A program made the position numbers and the translations under genes. Positions 17,652 to 26,413 of a DNA stretch of 64,000 bases are shown here, in pieces; the stretch's first letter is position 1, and every line of letters begins with the position of its first letter. The notes beneath the pieces are model-generated. The model worked only from the letters and a program-made list of their open reading frames with translations, was not told where the DNA came from and did not search any database. Source of the DNA: Klebsiella michiganensis. Its GTDB lineage: Bacteria > Pseudomonadota > Gammaproteobacteria > Enterobacterales > Enterobacteriaceae. Location: contig CP011077.1 of assembly GCA_000963575.1 (NCBI GenBank), positions 434,001 to 498,000 on the forward strand, in the 5' to 3' direction.

Positions 17652-18239
17652 TTACTGCGCGCGAATAAAGCTGCCGTTCGGCTGGCGGGTAAACAGCACC
17701 TGCTGATCGTTACCGATATCAATGGTTAAGCCCGTCACTACGCCGTTGGCATTTTGCCTGATCTGCACCATCTGCCCGGTTTGCAGGTTGCTCAGCGGCT
17801 TACTGTCACCCTCTACCTGCGCCATGGAGTAGACGTCTGCTGGCGGCAAATTATGATCGCGGAACAGCTGGGCCATCGTCTGGCCGGCCGCTACACGGTA
17901 GGAACGCCACTGCTGCTCGATATCATTGTTATCGTGGGGGACGGGGGCCTGAGTTTGCTCTTCTACACGAGGAGGCTCAACCGGCGTCGCGGGGACATTG
18001 CTATTAGCCGAAGGCGTCAGCTCGGCCTGCATCGGAGACTGGGATTGTACGGAGAGCTGAGCATCGCGCGTGACCGGGCGACTCTCGTTATCTGCCCCCG
18101 GCAGGAGAAAGCCGAGAATCACGCACGCAAAGCCAAGGATAATGCCTCGGCGGTGCAGGGGAGGTAACGGATCCATCAAGCGGAAATGATCCGGTGCATG
18201 CCAAATCCGCGTAAGCCATGGTTTAACTGCGAATTGCAT
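17652..18239 (-). CDS. ytfB: OapA-family cell-division/envelope protein YtfB
   Basis: Single-pass inner-membrane protein with a periplasmic LysM-like/OapA domain; in E. coli YtfB binds peptidoglycan glycans and localises to the septum. The 195 residues have a conserved WHAPDHFRLMDPLPPLHRRG juxtamembrane segment, a transmembrane stretch (about 34-50), a low-complexity Pro/Gln/Glu linker and the C-terminal domain from WRSYRVAAGQTMAQLFRDHNLP to the end. The ATG at 18239 is preferred over the TTG at 18245 because AGGAGGG (18246-18252) then has 6-nt spacing. It is divergent from fklB. Confidence 0.88.
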   Translation of the reverse strand: MQFAVKPWLTRIWHAPDHFRLMDPLPPLHRRGIILGFACVILGFLLPGADNESRPVTRDAQLSVQSQSPMQAELTPSANSNVPATPVEPPRVEEQTQAPVPHDNNDIEQQWRSYRVAAGQTMAQLFRDHNLPPADVYSMAQVEGDSKPLSNLQTGQMVQIRQNANGVVTGLTIDIGNDQQVLFTRQPNGSFIRAQ

Positions 18240-18516
18240 GGGCAACCCTCCTCAAAAGAATACTTTCCAGTATAGACTCGTCATAGTTCAAACCGCAGGT
18301 TGTTGCTGTAACTCGAACTATGTAGAGTGTAAACGCTAACTGTCTGATGCCTTAAGCAATCCTGGTTTCCGTGACGGTAAACCGCAGTTTTGCGCCCGTT
18401 TAAGCTATTGTTCCCGTTTCGTTTGCATTTGTCACCTTTCCTCCATTGTCATTTACCCTGCGGATTGACGCTGTTATGCTTCGGGCTTGCTTTTAAACAT
18501 CATGAAAGGAAAATCC

Positions 18517-19137
18517 ATGACAACCCCTTCTTTTGACAGCGTCGAAGCACAAGCAAGTTACGGTATTGGTTTACAGGTAGGCCAGCAGCTGAGCGAATCC
18601 GGCCTGCAAGGTTTACTGCCAGAAGCGCTGGTCGCTGGTCTCCGTGATGCGCTGGAAGGGAATGCCCCGGCCGTTCCTGTTGACGTTGTTCACCGCGCTC
18701 TGCGTGAAGTTCACGAACGTGCGGACGAAGTGCGTCGTGAGCGTCAGAAAGAGCTGGCCGTAGAAGGTCAGAAATACCTGGCTGAAAATGCAGAGAAAGA
18801 AGGCGTGAGCAGCACCGAATCTGGCCTGCAGTTCCGCGTTATCACTCAGGGCACTGGCCCAATTCCTGCGCGTAAAGATCACGTTCGCGTGCATTACACC
18901 GGCAAACTTATCGATGGGACTGTCTTCGACAGCTCCGTACAGCGTGGCGAGCCGGCAGAGTTCCCGGTAAGCGGCGTTATTGCTGGCTGGATCGAAGCGC
19001 TGACCCTGATGCCAGTAGGCTCCAAATGGGAACTGACTATTCCACACAACCTCGCTTACGGCGAGCGCGGTGCCGGTGCCTCTATCCCACCATTCAGCAC
19101 CCTGGTCTTTGAAGTCGAGCTGCTGGAAATTCTGTAA
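18517..19137 (+). CDS. fklB: FKBP-type peptidyl-prolyl isomerase FklB (FKBP22)
   Basis: Peptidyl-prolyl cis-trans isomerase. The 206 residues form an N-terminal helical dimerisation region (1-100; SYGIGLQVGQQLSESGL motif) and a C-terminal FKBP domain with VHYTGKLIDGTVFDSS, the WIEALTLMPVG segment and the AYGERGAGASIPPFSTL motif. The start MTTPSF agrees with E. coli and follows AAAGGAAAATCC. No signal peptide is visible. A terminator follows. Confidence 0.95.
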   Translation: MTTPSFDSVEAQASYGIGLQVGQQLSESGLQGLLPEALVAGLRDALEGNAPAVPVDVVHRALREVHERADEVRRERQKELAVEGQKYLAENAEKEGVSSTESGLQFRVITQGTGPIPARKDHVRVHYTGKLIDGTVFDSSVQRGEPAEFPVSGVIAGWIEALTLMPVGSKWELTIPHNLAYGERGAGASIPPFSTLVFEVELLEIL

Positions 19138-19146
19138 AGAATCCCG

Positions 19147-19170
19147 AACCCCGCCAGGTGCGGGGTTTTG
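19147..19170 (+). terminator. Intrinsic terminator after fklB
   Basis: Stem ACCCCGC / GCGGGGT, five-base loop, then TTTTG. Confidence 0.85.
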
Positions 19171-19415
19171 CATTGCCTAATAATAAACTAGCGTGATTTT
19201 ATCTTGCATTAACCTGTTTTACGGGTATTTTTGTGAGCCATATCCCGCTGTGAATGCGATTTCACACTCAAATTAAACAAAAAATTAACATTACCCTTGT
19301 GCTTATTATTTATCCCGCCGATTCTTACCTCGTATCACACAAAACAACATCACGTAAAAACAGTTCACGGGCCAGTAGAGCCTGAAAAAACAGACAGGTA
19401 CAGGAAAATACAAAC

Positions 19416-20828
19416 ATGGTAGATCAGGTCAAAGTCGCGGACGAAGCTCAGGCTCCGACCGAGCAGTCGCTGCGGCGTAATTTAACAAACCGTCATATTC
19501 AGCTTATTGCCATTGGGGGTGCCATCGGCACCGGCTTGTTTATGGGGTCAGGAAAAACCATCAGCCTTGCGGGGCCGTCCATCATCTTCGTCTACATGAT
19601 CATCGGCTTTATGCTGTTCTTCGTGATGCGTGCGATGGGTGAGCTGCTGTTATCGAATCTGGAATATAAGTCGTTCAGCGATTTTGCCGCAGATTTGTTG
19701 GGGCCATGGGCCGGGTATTTTACCGGCTGGACGTACTGGTTCTGCTGGGTGGTGACCGGCATGGCGGACGTAGTGGCGATAACCGCCTATGCCCAGTTCT
19801 GGTTCCCCGGACTTTCCGATTGGGTCGCCTCTCTGGCCGTTGTGCTGGTGCTGCTGAGCCTGAACCTGGCAACCGTGAAAATGTTCGGTGAGATGGAGTT
19901 CTGGTTCGCGATGATCAAAATTGTCGCCATTGTCGCGCTGATCGTCATCGGCCTGGTGATGGTTTTGACCAGTTTCCATTCCCCGTCCGGCGTTGAGGCC
20001 TCCTTCAATAACCTCTGGAACGATGGCGGCTGGTTCCCGAAAGGCATCAGCGGTTTCTTTGCCGGGTTCCAGATAGCGGTCTTTGCCTTCGTGGGTATTG
20101 AGCTAGTGGGCACCACCGCCGCGGAAACCAAAGATCCTGAAAAATCACTGCCGCGGGCGATTAACTCGATCCCGGTGCGTATCATTATGTTCTACGTGTT
20201 TTCGCTGATAGTTATCATGTCGGTGACGCCGTGGAGCTCCGTTGTGCCAAACAAGAGCCCATTCGTAGAGCTTTTCGTGCTGGTTGGCCTACCGGCGGCG
20301 GCGAGTATCATCAACTTTGTGGTGCTGACTTCCGCCGCTTCCTCTGCCAACAGTGGCGTGTTCTCCACCAGCCGTATGCTGTTCGGCCTGGCGCAGGACG
20401 GTGTGGCGCCTAAAGCCTTCGCTAAGCTTTCCAAACGTGCGGTACCGGCGAAAGGGTTAACCTTCTCCTGTATCTGCCTGCTGGGCGGCGTGGTGATGCT
20501 TTATGTCAACCCGAACGTGATTGCGGCTTTTACTATGATCACGACGGTTTCCGCGATTCTGTTCATGTTCGTCTGGACCATCATTCTTTGCTCATACCTG
20601 GTGTACCGTAAACAGCGTCCTCACCTGCATGAGAAGTCGATCTATAAGATGCCTCTGGGCAAGCTGATGTGCTGGGTGTGCATGGCATTCTTCGTCTTTG
20701 TGATTGTCCTGCTGACGCTGGAAGATGATACCCGTCAGGCGCTGATAGTGACGCCGCTGTGGTTCATTGTGCTGGGTGCTGGCTGGCTGTTCGTGGGCAA
20801 AAAACGCCTGGCGAATATCGGCAAGTAA
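19416..20828 (+). CDS. cycA: D-serine/D-alanine/glycine:H+ symporter CycA
   Basis: Amino-acid permease of the APC superfamily that imports D-serine, D-alanine, glycine and D-cycloserine. The 470 residues predict twelve transmembrane helices; the amino-acid permease signature lies in TM1 (IQLIAIGGAIGTGLFMGSG, about 28-46), and TM3-TM6 contain the usual AAETKDPEKSLPRAI loop. The leader of about 280 bp has no other gene; in E. coli this mRNA is a GcvB small-RNA target, which I did not test here. It is followed by a strong bidirectional hairpin. Confidence 0.95.
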   Translation: MVDQVKVADEAQAPTEQSLRRNLTNRHIQLIAIGGAIGTGLFMGSGKTISLAGPSIIFVYMIIGFMLFFVMRAMGELLLSNLEYKSFSDFAADLLGPWAGYFTGWTYWFCWVVTGMADVVAITAYAQFWFPGLSDWVASLAVVLVLLSLNLATVKMFGEMEFWFAMIKIVAIVALIVIGLVMVLTSFHSPSGVEASFNNLWNDGGWFPKGISGFFAGFQIAVFAFVGIELVGTTAAETKDPEKSLPRAINSIPVRIIMFYVFSLIVIMSVTPWSSVVPNKSPFVELFVLVGLPAAASIINFVVLTSAASSANSGVFSTSRMLFGLAQDGVAPKAFAKLSKRAVPAKGLTFSCICLLGGVVMLYVNPNVIAAFTMITTVSAILFMFVWTIILCSYLVYRKQRPHLHEKSIYKMPLGKLMCWVCMAFFVFVIVLLTLEDDTRQALIVTPLWFIVLGAGWLFVGKKRLANIGK

Positions 20829-20846
20829 GCGGGCAGTGTATACGTG

Positions 20847-20884
20847 AAAAAATGCCCTCTCCCCAAAGGGAGAGGGCATTTTTG
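20847..20884. terminator. Bidirectional terminator between cycA and ytfE
   Basis: Long stem AAAAATGCCCTCTCCC / GGGAGAGGGCATTTTT with a short AAA loop, with A and T runs at both ends. It serves cycA (+) and ytfE (-). The CCCTCTCCC core recurs at 57877-57907. Confidence 0.88.
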
Positions 20885-20897
20885 TAAGGCCAAGTGC

Positions 20898-21563
20898 TTA
20901 TTTTTCCCCGCCCAACGCCCGTGGAAACAGGACATTATTCTCCAGGCTGATGTGGTTCATCAGATCTTCAATCAGTTCATTAATCCCGTTATACATCGCT
21001 TTCCACGTCGTGCAGGCTTCCGGCGGCGGCGTTACGTTATTGGTGGTGTGCTTGATCACTTCCAGCAGTTCGCCCGCATCATCATGCTCGCTTTCCATCA
21101 CGCTAATCGGGCCACCCGCCTGAGCGCCCATGCCCTGCTTAATCATCGGGAACAGGATCTGTTCCTCTTTCATCATGTGGCTGCTCAGTTCCTGATGTAG
21201 CATGGTGAGATATTTCGCCAGCCCTTTCGGCACATTGGGCTTATCGGCATGGACGCGCTCGACTTTGGTTGCCTGCAGAATCAGCTCCGGCAGTTGCTCG
21301 CGATGGCGGTCGTGGAAGCGCACAATGATGTGATCGATGATTTCTGCCAGCGGCGCAGCACGCCAGTCTTTCTCTGCCGGTTCTGTGGCCAGGGCGGCCA
21401 ACTGAGCTTCAATCTCTTCCAGATCCAGTTCCTTACGCGTTGCCGCGCGCAGCAGCGTTTGTTTTCCGCCGCAGCAAAAATCTAAATCCAGTTTACGAAA
21501 CAGCGCGGAAGCGCGTGGAATAGTCAGCGCCAGTTCACCTAAAGGTTGATCGCGGTAGGCCAT
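20898..21563 (-). CDS. ytfE: Di-iron repair-of-iron-centres protein YtfE (RIC)
   Basis: Hemerythrin-like di-iron protein that repairs iron-sulfur clusters damaged by NO or oxidants. The 221 residues have the N-terminal ScdA-type domain with the CCGGK motif (C30, C31), then a hemerythrin domain with the His/Glu ligand set (DHIIVRFHDRHREQLP, SSHMMKEEQILFP, SEHDDAGE, HISLENNVLFP). The start MAYRDQPLGEL (21563) matches E. coli. A palindromic NsrR site lies 26-48 bp upstream, and nsrR itself is at 8246. Confidence 0.96.
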   Translation of the reverse strand: MAYRDQPLGELALTIPRASALFRKLDLDFCCGGKQTLLRAATRKELDLEEIEAQLAALATEPAEKDWRAAPLAEIIDHIIVRFHDRHREQLPELILQATKVERVHADKPNVPKGLAKYLTMLHQELSSHMMKEEQILFPMIKQGMGAQAGGPISVMESEHDDAGELLEVIKHTTNNVTPPPEACTTWKAMYNGINELIEDLMNHISLENNVLFPRALGGEK

Positions 21564-21588
21564 AGCTTGATTCCTCACAATGAAATAT

Positions 21589-21611
21589 AAGATGTATTCT
21601 AAATGCATCTT
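21589..21611 (-). promoter_or_regulatory. NsrR operator upstream of ytfE
   Basis: Two 11-bp arms, AAGATGTATTC and AAATGCATCTT, separated by one T. This is the 11-1-11 inverted repeat typical of full NsrR sites, with 9 of 11 positions complementary. It is positioned to repress ytfE until NO damages the NsrR cluster. Confidence 0.82.
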
Positions 21612-21741
21612 TATGTGCGCACTATAACCCTTTCGGGGCAGCGATCATAGCGAGATGTAGATCACAAAAAATGTTTTCCACTTAACATACTGAATGATTA
21701 CAAAAAATCCCCAAAAATGGTGGTTTTTGGTGGACGAAGCA

Positions 21742-21768
21742 TAAATAACCAGGAGGCGCTGCCGATAG
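21742..21768 (+). promoter_or_regulatory. Sigma-28 (FliA) promoter of the Tsr-like chemoreceptor gene
   Basis: TAAATAAC - 11 bp - GCCGATAG, against the consensus TAAAGTTT-N11-GCCGATAA: exact spacing, 7 of 8 matches in the -10 and TAAA intact in the -35. It lies 40 bp before the start codon. Confidence 0.8.
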
Positions 21769-21807
21769 TTAGACGTCGGACAATATCTGCATAATAAAGG
21801 GCTATAT

Positions 21808-23463
21808 ATGTTTAAAAGAATGAAAGTTATCACCTTACTGGTTTCCGTGTTGATTGCGCTAGGGCTCATGCAACTGCTGTCAGCCACGGTTTTCATCAAT
21901 GCCCTCAATAACGATAAGAACAACTTCACTGTCTCCCAGCTCTCCAGCCAGAATGTGGCCGAATTTACCGATGCCTGGATCGGCCTCAACCAGGCTCGCG
22001 TCACGCTGAACCGCGGCATGCTGCGTATTCAGGGCAGCATGGCGAATCAGATTAACGGCGGCCAGCTCCAGGAGTTAGTCGCCACGGCTAATTCGCTGCT
22101 GGCGGAAGCCCAAAGCCATTTTGAAAAGTACCGGGCGTTACCCGATACGCCTGGCTTACGGCCGCACCTGAGCGATGAACTGGAAGCGCAGTACCATAAC
22201 TACGCTTCTACGCTCAGCAAAATGAACACCTTCCTGGCCCAGAGCGACCTGGAGCAAATGTTCAAGCAAAATGCGGAACAAAAGCAGGTGGCGATGCAGA
22301 AGGTTTACCGCGAATGGCGCGATGAGCAGGCCGAACTCTCCAGCCAGGGCGTTCGCGATAACCAGGCCGACTACCAGCGGATTTTGTGGACTCTTAGCAT
22401 CGTCATGCTTGGCGTAATCGGCGTGATTGTGGTGAGTTGGGTAGCGATGCGTCGCGTCCTGCTGATGCCGCTGCGTGATGTGATGGATCATATTCGTGCC
22501 ATTGCCGCAGGCGACCTGACCCGGCCCATTGAGGCAGAAGGCAAAAACGAAATGGCCCGGCTGGCTAACAGCGTGAAAGAAATGCAAACCGCACTGGCGA
22601 ATACCGTCAGCGTGGTACGCGATGGGGCCGATACCATTTACACCGGCGCCGGTGAAATTTCTGCCGGCAGCAACGATCTCTCTTCCCGCACCGAACAGCA
22701 GGCGGCTTCGCTGGAAGAAACGGCGGCCAGCATGGAACAACTGACGGCCACGGTGAAGCAAAACGCCGACAACGCGCGCCAGGCTTCTCGTCTTGCGCTG
22801 GACGCTTCCACAACCGCGAAAAAAGGCGGCAATGTGGTGGCCGGCGTGGTGCGGACGATGGATGAAATCGCCACCAGCTCAAGCAAAATCGCCCAAATCA
22901 CCAGCGTGATTGACGGTATTGCCTTCCAGACTAACATTCTGGCGCTGAACGCAGCGGTAGAAGCGGCAAGAGCGGGTGAGCAAGGCCGCGGGTTTGCGGT
23001 GGTCGCTGGGGAAGTGCGTACGCTTGCCCAGCGCAGCGCCCAGGCGGCAAAAGAGATTAAAGCTCTGATCGATGATTCCGGCGAGCGTGTCAACGCGGGC
23101 TCGGACCTGGTGAATGAGGCCGGTAAAACGATGGCGGAAATCGTCAGCGCCGTAACCCGGGTTACCGATATTATGGGTGAAATTGCATCCGCATCGGACG
23201 AGCAAAGCCGGGGTATCGATCAGGTTGGACAGGCCGTGGCGGAGATGGACCGCGTCACCCAGCAGAATGCCTCGCTGGTCGAAGAATCTGCGGCAGCAGC
23301 GGCTGCGCTTGAAGAGCAGGCCTCGCGCCTCAATGAAGCGGTAGCGGTGTTTAAAATCCACCGCCGCGCGCAGGCACTGGCAAAAGCCACGCAGGTACAA
23401 ACGCCGCAGTTGAAAACAAAACCGGCAATGCCGGTTTCGGATGCAAACTGGGAAACTTTCTAA
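21808..23463 (+). CDS. Methyl-accepting chemotaxis protein, Tsr-like (serine/amino-acid receptor)
   Basis: Transmembrane chemoreceptor. The 551 residues run: TM1 (about 7-30), periplasmic four-helix TarH-type sensor (31-190), TM2 (about 191-214), HAMP, then the signalling domain with the universally conserved tip IDGIAFQTNILALNAAVEAA. The sensor keeps the ligand triad R64, R69 and R73 in Tsr numbering, plus Asn68, the serine-receptor residue (Tar has Ser). The C-terminus is NWETF, the CheR/CheB docking pentapeptide, marking a high-abundance receptor. It is inserted between ytfE and ytfF, where K-12 has no receptor, and has a sigma-28 promoter. It may be the strain's Tsr or a paralogue. Confidence 0.93.
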   Translation: MFKRMKVITLLVSVLIALGLMQLLSATVFINALNNDKNNFTVSQLSSQNVAEFTDAWIGLNQARVTLNRGMLRIQGSMANQINGGQLQELVATANSLLAEAQSHFEKYRALPDTPGLRPHLSDELEAQYHNYASTLSKMNTFLAQSDLEQMFKQNAEQKQVAMQKVYREWRDEQAELSSQGVRDNQADYQRILWTLSIVMLGVIGVIVVSWVAMRRVLLMPLRDVMDHIRAIAAGDLTRPIEAEGKNEMARLANSVKEMQTALANTVSVVRDGADTIYTGAGEISAGSNDLSSRTEQQAASLEETAASMEQLTATVKQNADNARQASRLALDASTTAKKGGNVVAGVVRTMDEIATSSSKIAQITSVIDGIAFQTNILALNAAVEAARAGEQGRGFAVVAGEVRTLAQRSAQAAKEIKALIDDSGERVNAGSDLVNEAGKTMAEIVSAVTRVTDIMGEIASASDEQSRGIDQVGQAVAEMDRVTQQNASLVEESAAAAAALEEQASRLNEAVAVFKIHRRAQALAKATQVQTPQLKTKPAMPVSDANWETF

Positions 23464-23467
23464 AAAA

Positions 23468-23491
23468 ATCCCGGCTATATTAGGCCGGGAT
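23468..23491 (-). terminator. Intrinsic terminator of ytfF (minus strand)
   Basis: Perfect stem ATCCCGGC / GCCGGGAT with an eight-base loop; the T run (TTTTTT) lies on the minus strand. Confidence 0.75.
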
Positions 23492-23504
23492 CTCATTCTC
23501 TCAG

Positions 23505-23528
23505 GCCGGGCTAAGCCCCGGCTTTTTT
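23505..23528 (+). terminator. Intrinsic terminator of the chemoreceptor gene (plus strand)
   Basis: Stem GCCGGG / CCCGGC with a six-base loop followed by TTTTTT; it overlaps the ytfF stop codon on the other strand. Confidence 0.75.
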
Positions 23529-24492
23529 ACGCTTCGGAAACCTGAACCACTGTCTCTTTTTCTGGTTTAGAGCGCACCGCCAGCACCACCCCAGTTGTCA
23601 GGCATAGCACTCCGCACAGCGTCAGCAGCGGGGGCCAGTTTTGGCGAATCATAAAGGTATAAGCCAGGCCAGCTAAGGTCTCAAAGACAATCAGCGGACC
23701 GACAATTACCGTCGGCAGGCGCTGGCAGGCAATGTTCCAGCACAGATTCCCCAGCCACGAACAGAGAATGGCAATGGCCAGCATCAGCGTGATAAACACC
23801 GCCGGGCGTGGGCCAAAGGGCAGGGTAAAGCCCGCATCCTGACTCCCCATCCAAATGCACACGCCGATATAGCCGATCAGCGAGAAAGGCAGCGTGGAAA
23901 GCCCCTGAACCGTCGCCCACATCATCGGGTTTTTGTCCGGGTTCTCCCGCAGCCAGCGGGCGTTGCGCAGGGCATACCAGGCCCAGCAGGCGACCGAAAC
24001 AAACGCCAGCAGGATGCCGCTGACATAGCGCCACCAGCTAAAATCGGCCTGCTCACCGCGCAGCTCGGCGGTATTCACCATGATCAGCCCGGCGGCAATC
24101 ACTACCAGCGCTGGGGCGAGGCGGCGCCACGGCAGCTTCCCATCCCTTTTGCTGTACAGCAGGTTAGCAAAAATAGGGATCACCACCGGCAGTGTGCCGA
24201 TGATCATCGTCGCAATAGGCGCGCCGGTACGCTGAATGGCACTCGCCAGGCAGACGTAATAAATCAGATTCCCCACGCTCGAAAGCTTTAGGGCGGTAAA
24301 CCAGTCCTGGCGGCTCAGCTCGCGCAGGCGTTTTCGCCCAAGCCAGGCGATGGGAAGGGCAATCAGCCCGAGGGCCAAATAACGCCCGGTCGACTGCAGG
24401 GCCGCCGGGTAATCCGGAACGATGATTGGCCCAACGAAAATTAATCCCCACATTAGCCCCGCCAGCAGAGCATACAGCACACCACTTAACAT
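23527..24492 (-). CDS. ytfF: DMT-superfamily (EamA) inner-membrane transporter YtfF
   Basis: Ten predicted transmembrane helices in two EamA halves; the substrate is unknown. The 321 residues equal E. coli YtfF in length, and blocks such as SGVLYALLAGLMWGLIFVGP, AIQRTGAP and WYALRNARWLRENPDK are nearly identical to it. I chose the ATG at 24492 because AGGA is 7 nt upstream of it, whereas the ATG at 24498 is too close to that site. An AraC-type regulator gene lies 81 bp upstream on the same strand, an arrangement not found in K-12, and may control it. Confidence 0.9.
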   Translation of the reverse strand: MLSGVLYALLAGLMWGLIFVGPIIVPDYPAALQSTGRYLALGLIALPIAWLGRKRLRELSRQDWFTALKLSSVGNLIYYVCLASAIQRTGAPIATMIIGTLPVVIPIFANLLYSKRDGKLPWRRLAPALVVIAAGLIMVNTAELRGEQADFSWWRYVSGILLAFVSVACWAWYALRNARWLRENPDKNPMMWATVQGLSTLPFSLIGYIGVCIWMGSQDAGFTLPFGPRPAVFITLMLAIAILCSWLGNLCWNIACQRLPTVIVGPLIVFETLAGLAYTFMIRQNWPPLLTLCGVLCLTTGVVLAVRSKPEKETVVQVSEA

Positions 24493-24572
24493 CTTCATTT
24501 CCTGCAACAGCACAATTTAGCCGCAGTGTAGGGGGGCAGCGCGGCAGAGTATTGTACGAGGTTGCTGTCTTG

Positions 24573-25394
24573 TTAGCGGGTAACCTGCTTTTGGTAACGC
24601 ACGGGGGTAATGCCGTAGCGCTGGGCAAACGCACGGGTCAGGTGCGCCTGATCCGTCAGGCCACTGGCGGCGGCAACCTGGGCGGCCGGCATGCCGCTGG
24701 TGAGGAACTGTTTGGCGTGCCACAGGCGAATCGCCATCAGCATCTGGTGGGGAGTGACGTGGTAGCAGGCTTTAAACTGCCGCTGGAAATGGTAAGGGCT
24801 AAGGGAGACCAGCGCCGCTAAATCTTCAAGGGTGATGGTATGCATATAGTTGTCGTAAAGGTATTCGCGCACGAGAGCGAAGCGGTTTGCCGCCTCGTGA
24901 AGCCCAGGAAGGTGACGGGCGTAGGGGCGAAAAGCCTCGACGAGATTTAGCAGCAGCCCTTGCTGGGTGAGCGTGTCTTCGGCTTGCCAAAGGCCCGCGA
25001 TAAACTGCGAAACCTGGCGGGCGCGGGCGGGGTCGTGATTGACGGCGGCGTTAAACCACCAGCTTCTTTCCCCGGTCAGCGATTCCAGCAGATTAGGATC
25101 CAGGTAAATCATGCGGTACTGCCAGCCATCTTCGCTGGCGGCTTCGCCGGTATGCAGCTCGTCCGGGTTCATCAGCACCAGCGAGTCCGTGGGGGCAACC
25201 AGCTGTTCACCCCGGTAGCGGAAGCGCTCTGCGCCCCAGGTTATGGCGCCGATGCCGAAGGCTTCGTGGGTGTGTGGCTCAAAGGCGTATTTCGCAATAT
25301 GGGCATGATAAAGCTCAACGCCCGGCAGGTGCGGCAAATGCCGGAACTGGGCGCTGTCTCTCTCATCGCTAAACTGCTCGGGAACTCCCTGCAC
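24573..25394 (-). CDS. AraC-family transcriptional regulator
   Basis: A 273-residue protein: an N-terminal AraC-binding cupin domain (about 20-130, with the HAHIAKYAFEPHTHEAFGIG ligand-pocket histidines) and a C-terminal pair of helix-turn-helix motifs (about 168-268: LEDLAALVSLSPYHFQRQFK and AQVAAASGLTDQAHLTRAF). It probably starts at GTG (25394) after GGAGAG. Its ligand is unknown. It sits directly upstream of, and in the same direction as, ytfF, so that transporter is the obvious candidate target. No orthologue is at this place in K-12. Confidence 0.88.
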   Translation of the reverse strand: MQGVPEQFSDERDSAQFRHLPHLPGVELYHAHIAKYAFEPHTHEAFGIGAITWGAERFRYRGEQLVAPTDSLVLMNPDELHTGEAASEDGWQYRMIYLDPNLLESLTGERSWWFNAAVNHDPARARQVSQFIAGLWQAEDTLTQQGLLLNLVEAFRPYARHLPGLHEAANRFALVREYLYDNYMHTITLEDLAALVSLSPYHFQRQFKACYHVTPHQMLMAIRLWHAKQFLTSGMPAAQVAAASGLTDQAHLTRAFAQRYGITPVRYQKQVTR

Positions 25395-25472
25395 GCTTTC
25401 TCTCCACGCGGATACTCCCGTTATTATAGAGATGTCCGCGTACAGGGCTAGTTATTAACCAGTTTTTAACAA

Positions 25473-26321
25473 TTAAAGGGCGCTTTTCACGCTGTCGCGA
25501 AGCGAGGTGGTTGGGCGACCAATCAGCTTGCTAAGCTGGTGGCTGTCGTCAAACAGTCCGCCTTTTTCCGCGCCTGCATCTGAGTTCGCCAGCAGCGCGG
25601 CGAAGCCCTCCGGCAGGCCAGCACCCTGCAGGGCAGCTTTAAAATCGGCCTCGTTCAGGTTCTGATAAACCACGGGCTTGCCGCTTTGCTGGCTTACTTC
25701 CGCCGCCAGTTCTGCGAGCGTCCAGCCGTGGTCTCCCGCCAGCTCATAAACTTTGCCCGCCTGATTATCCAGCGTCAGCACTTTAGCGGCCGCCGCCGCG
25801 TAATCAGCCCGCGTTGCTGAGGCAATTTTGCCTTCACCGGCGCTGCCGATAAACACGCCGTGCTGAATTGCAGGCGGCACGCTGGCCAGATAGTTTTCGG
25901 TATACCAGCCGTTACGCAGCAGCGTGAACGGAACACCGGAGGCCTTGAGCTGTTGCTCCGTGACAATGTGCTCTTCGGCGAGGGCCAGAGGCGATTTATC
26001 GGCATGCAGCAGGCTGGTATAGGCGATGAGTTTCACGCCCGCAAGCTTCGCCGCGGTAATAATATTGCTGTGCTGAACGGCGCGCTGGCCAACTTCGCTG
26101 GAGGAGATGAGCAGCACTTTTTCCACGCCGGAGAAAGCTTTTGCCAGCGCAGCTACATCCCCGTAATCCGCCGCACGAACCTGTACGCCACGGCTGGCAA
26201 AATCGTCAACTTTGGCCGGGTTACGCACAACGGCCACGATCTCTTCGGCTTTCACCGTTTGCAATAAATTTTCAATGACAAGGCGGCCCAGTTGGCCGGA
26301 TGCGCCGGTAATCGCAATCAT
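25473..26321 (-). CDS. qorB: NAD(P)H:quinone oxidoreductase QorB (YtfG)
   Basis: Atypical short-chain dehydrogenase (NmrA-like) that reduces quinones with NAD(P)H. The 282 residues show the nucleotide-binding GASGQLG at 6-12, the VRNPAK segment, LLISSSEVGQRAVQH and the LLRNGWYTENYL motif, all as in E. coli QorB. The start MIAITG (26321) matches the family and places the Rossmann motif at the N-terminus. It is divergent from ytfH, which may regulate it. Confidence 0.94.
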   Translation of the reverse strand: MIAITGASGQLGRLVIENLLQTVKAEEIVAVVRNPAKVDDFASRGVQVRAADYGDVAALAKAFSGVEKVLLISSSEVGQRAVQHSNIITAAKLAGVKLIAYTSLLHADKSPLALAEEHIVTEQQLKASGVPFTLLRNGWYTENYLASVPPAIQHGVFIGSAGEGKIASATRADYAAAAAKVLTLDNQAGKVYELAGDHGWTLAELAAEVSQQSGKPVVYQNLNEADFKAALQGAGLPEGFAALLANSDAGAEKGGLFDDSHQLSKLIGRPTTSLRDSVKSAL

Positions 26322-26413
26322 GATCAATCTCCTGAGTGATGTTTCGAACAAGTTGTGCCACACTAGCACCCTAACTAACTTTTAGTAAGTACGTACAAAA
26401 AGGTAAGTATTAA

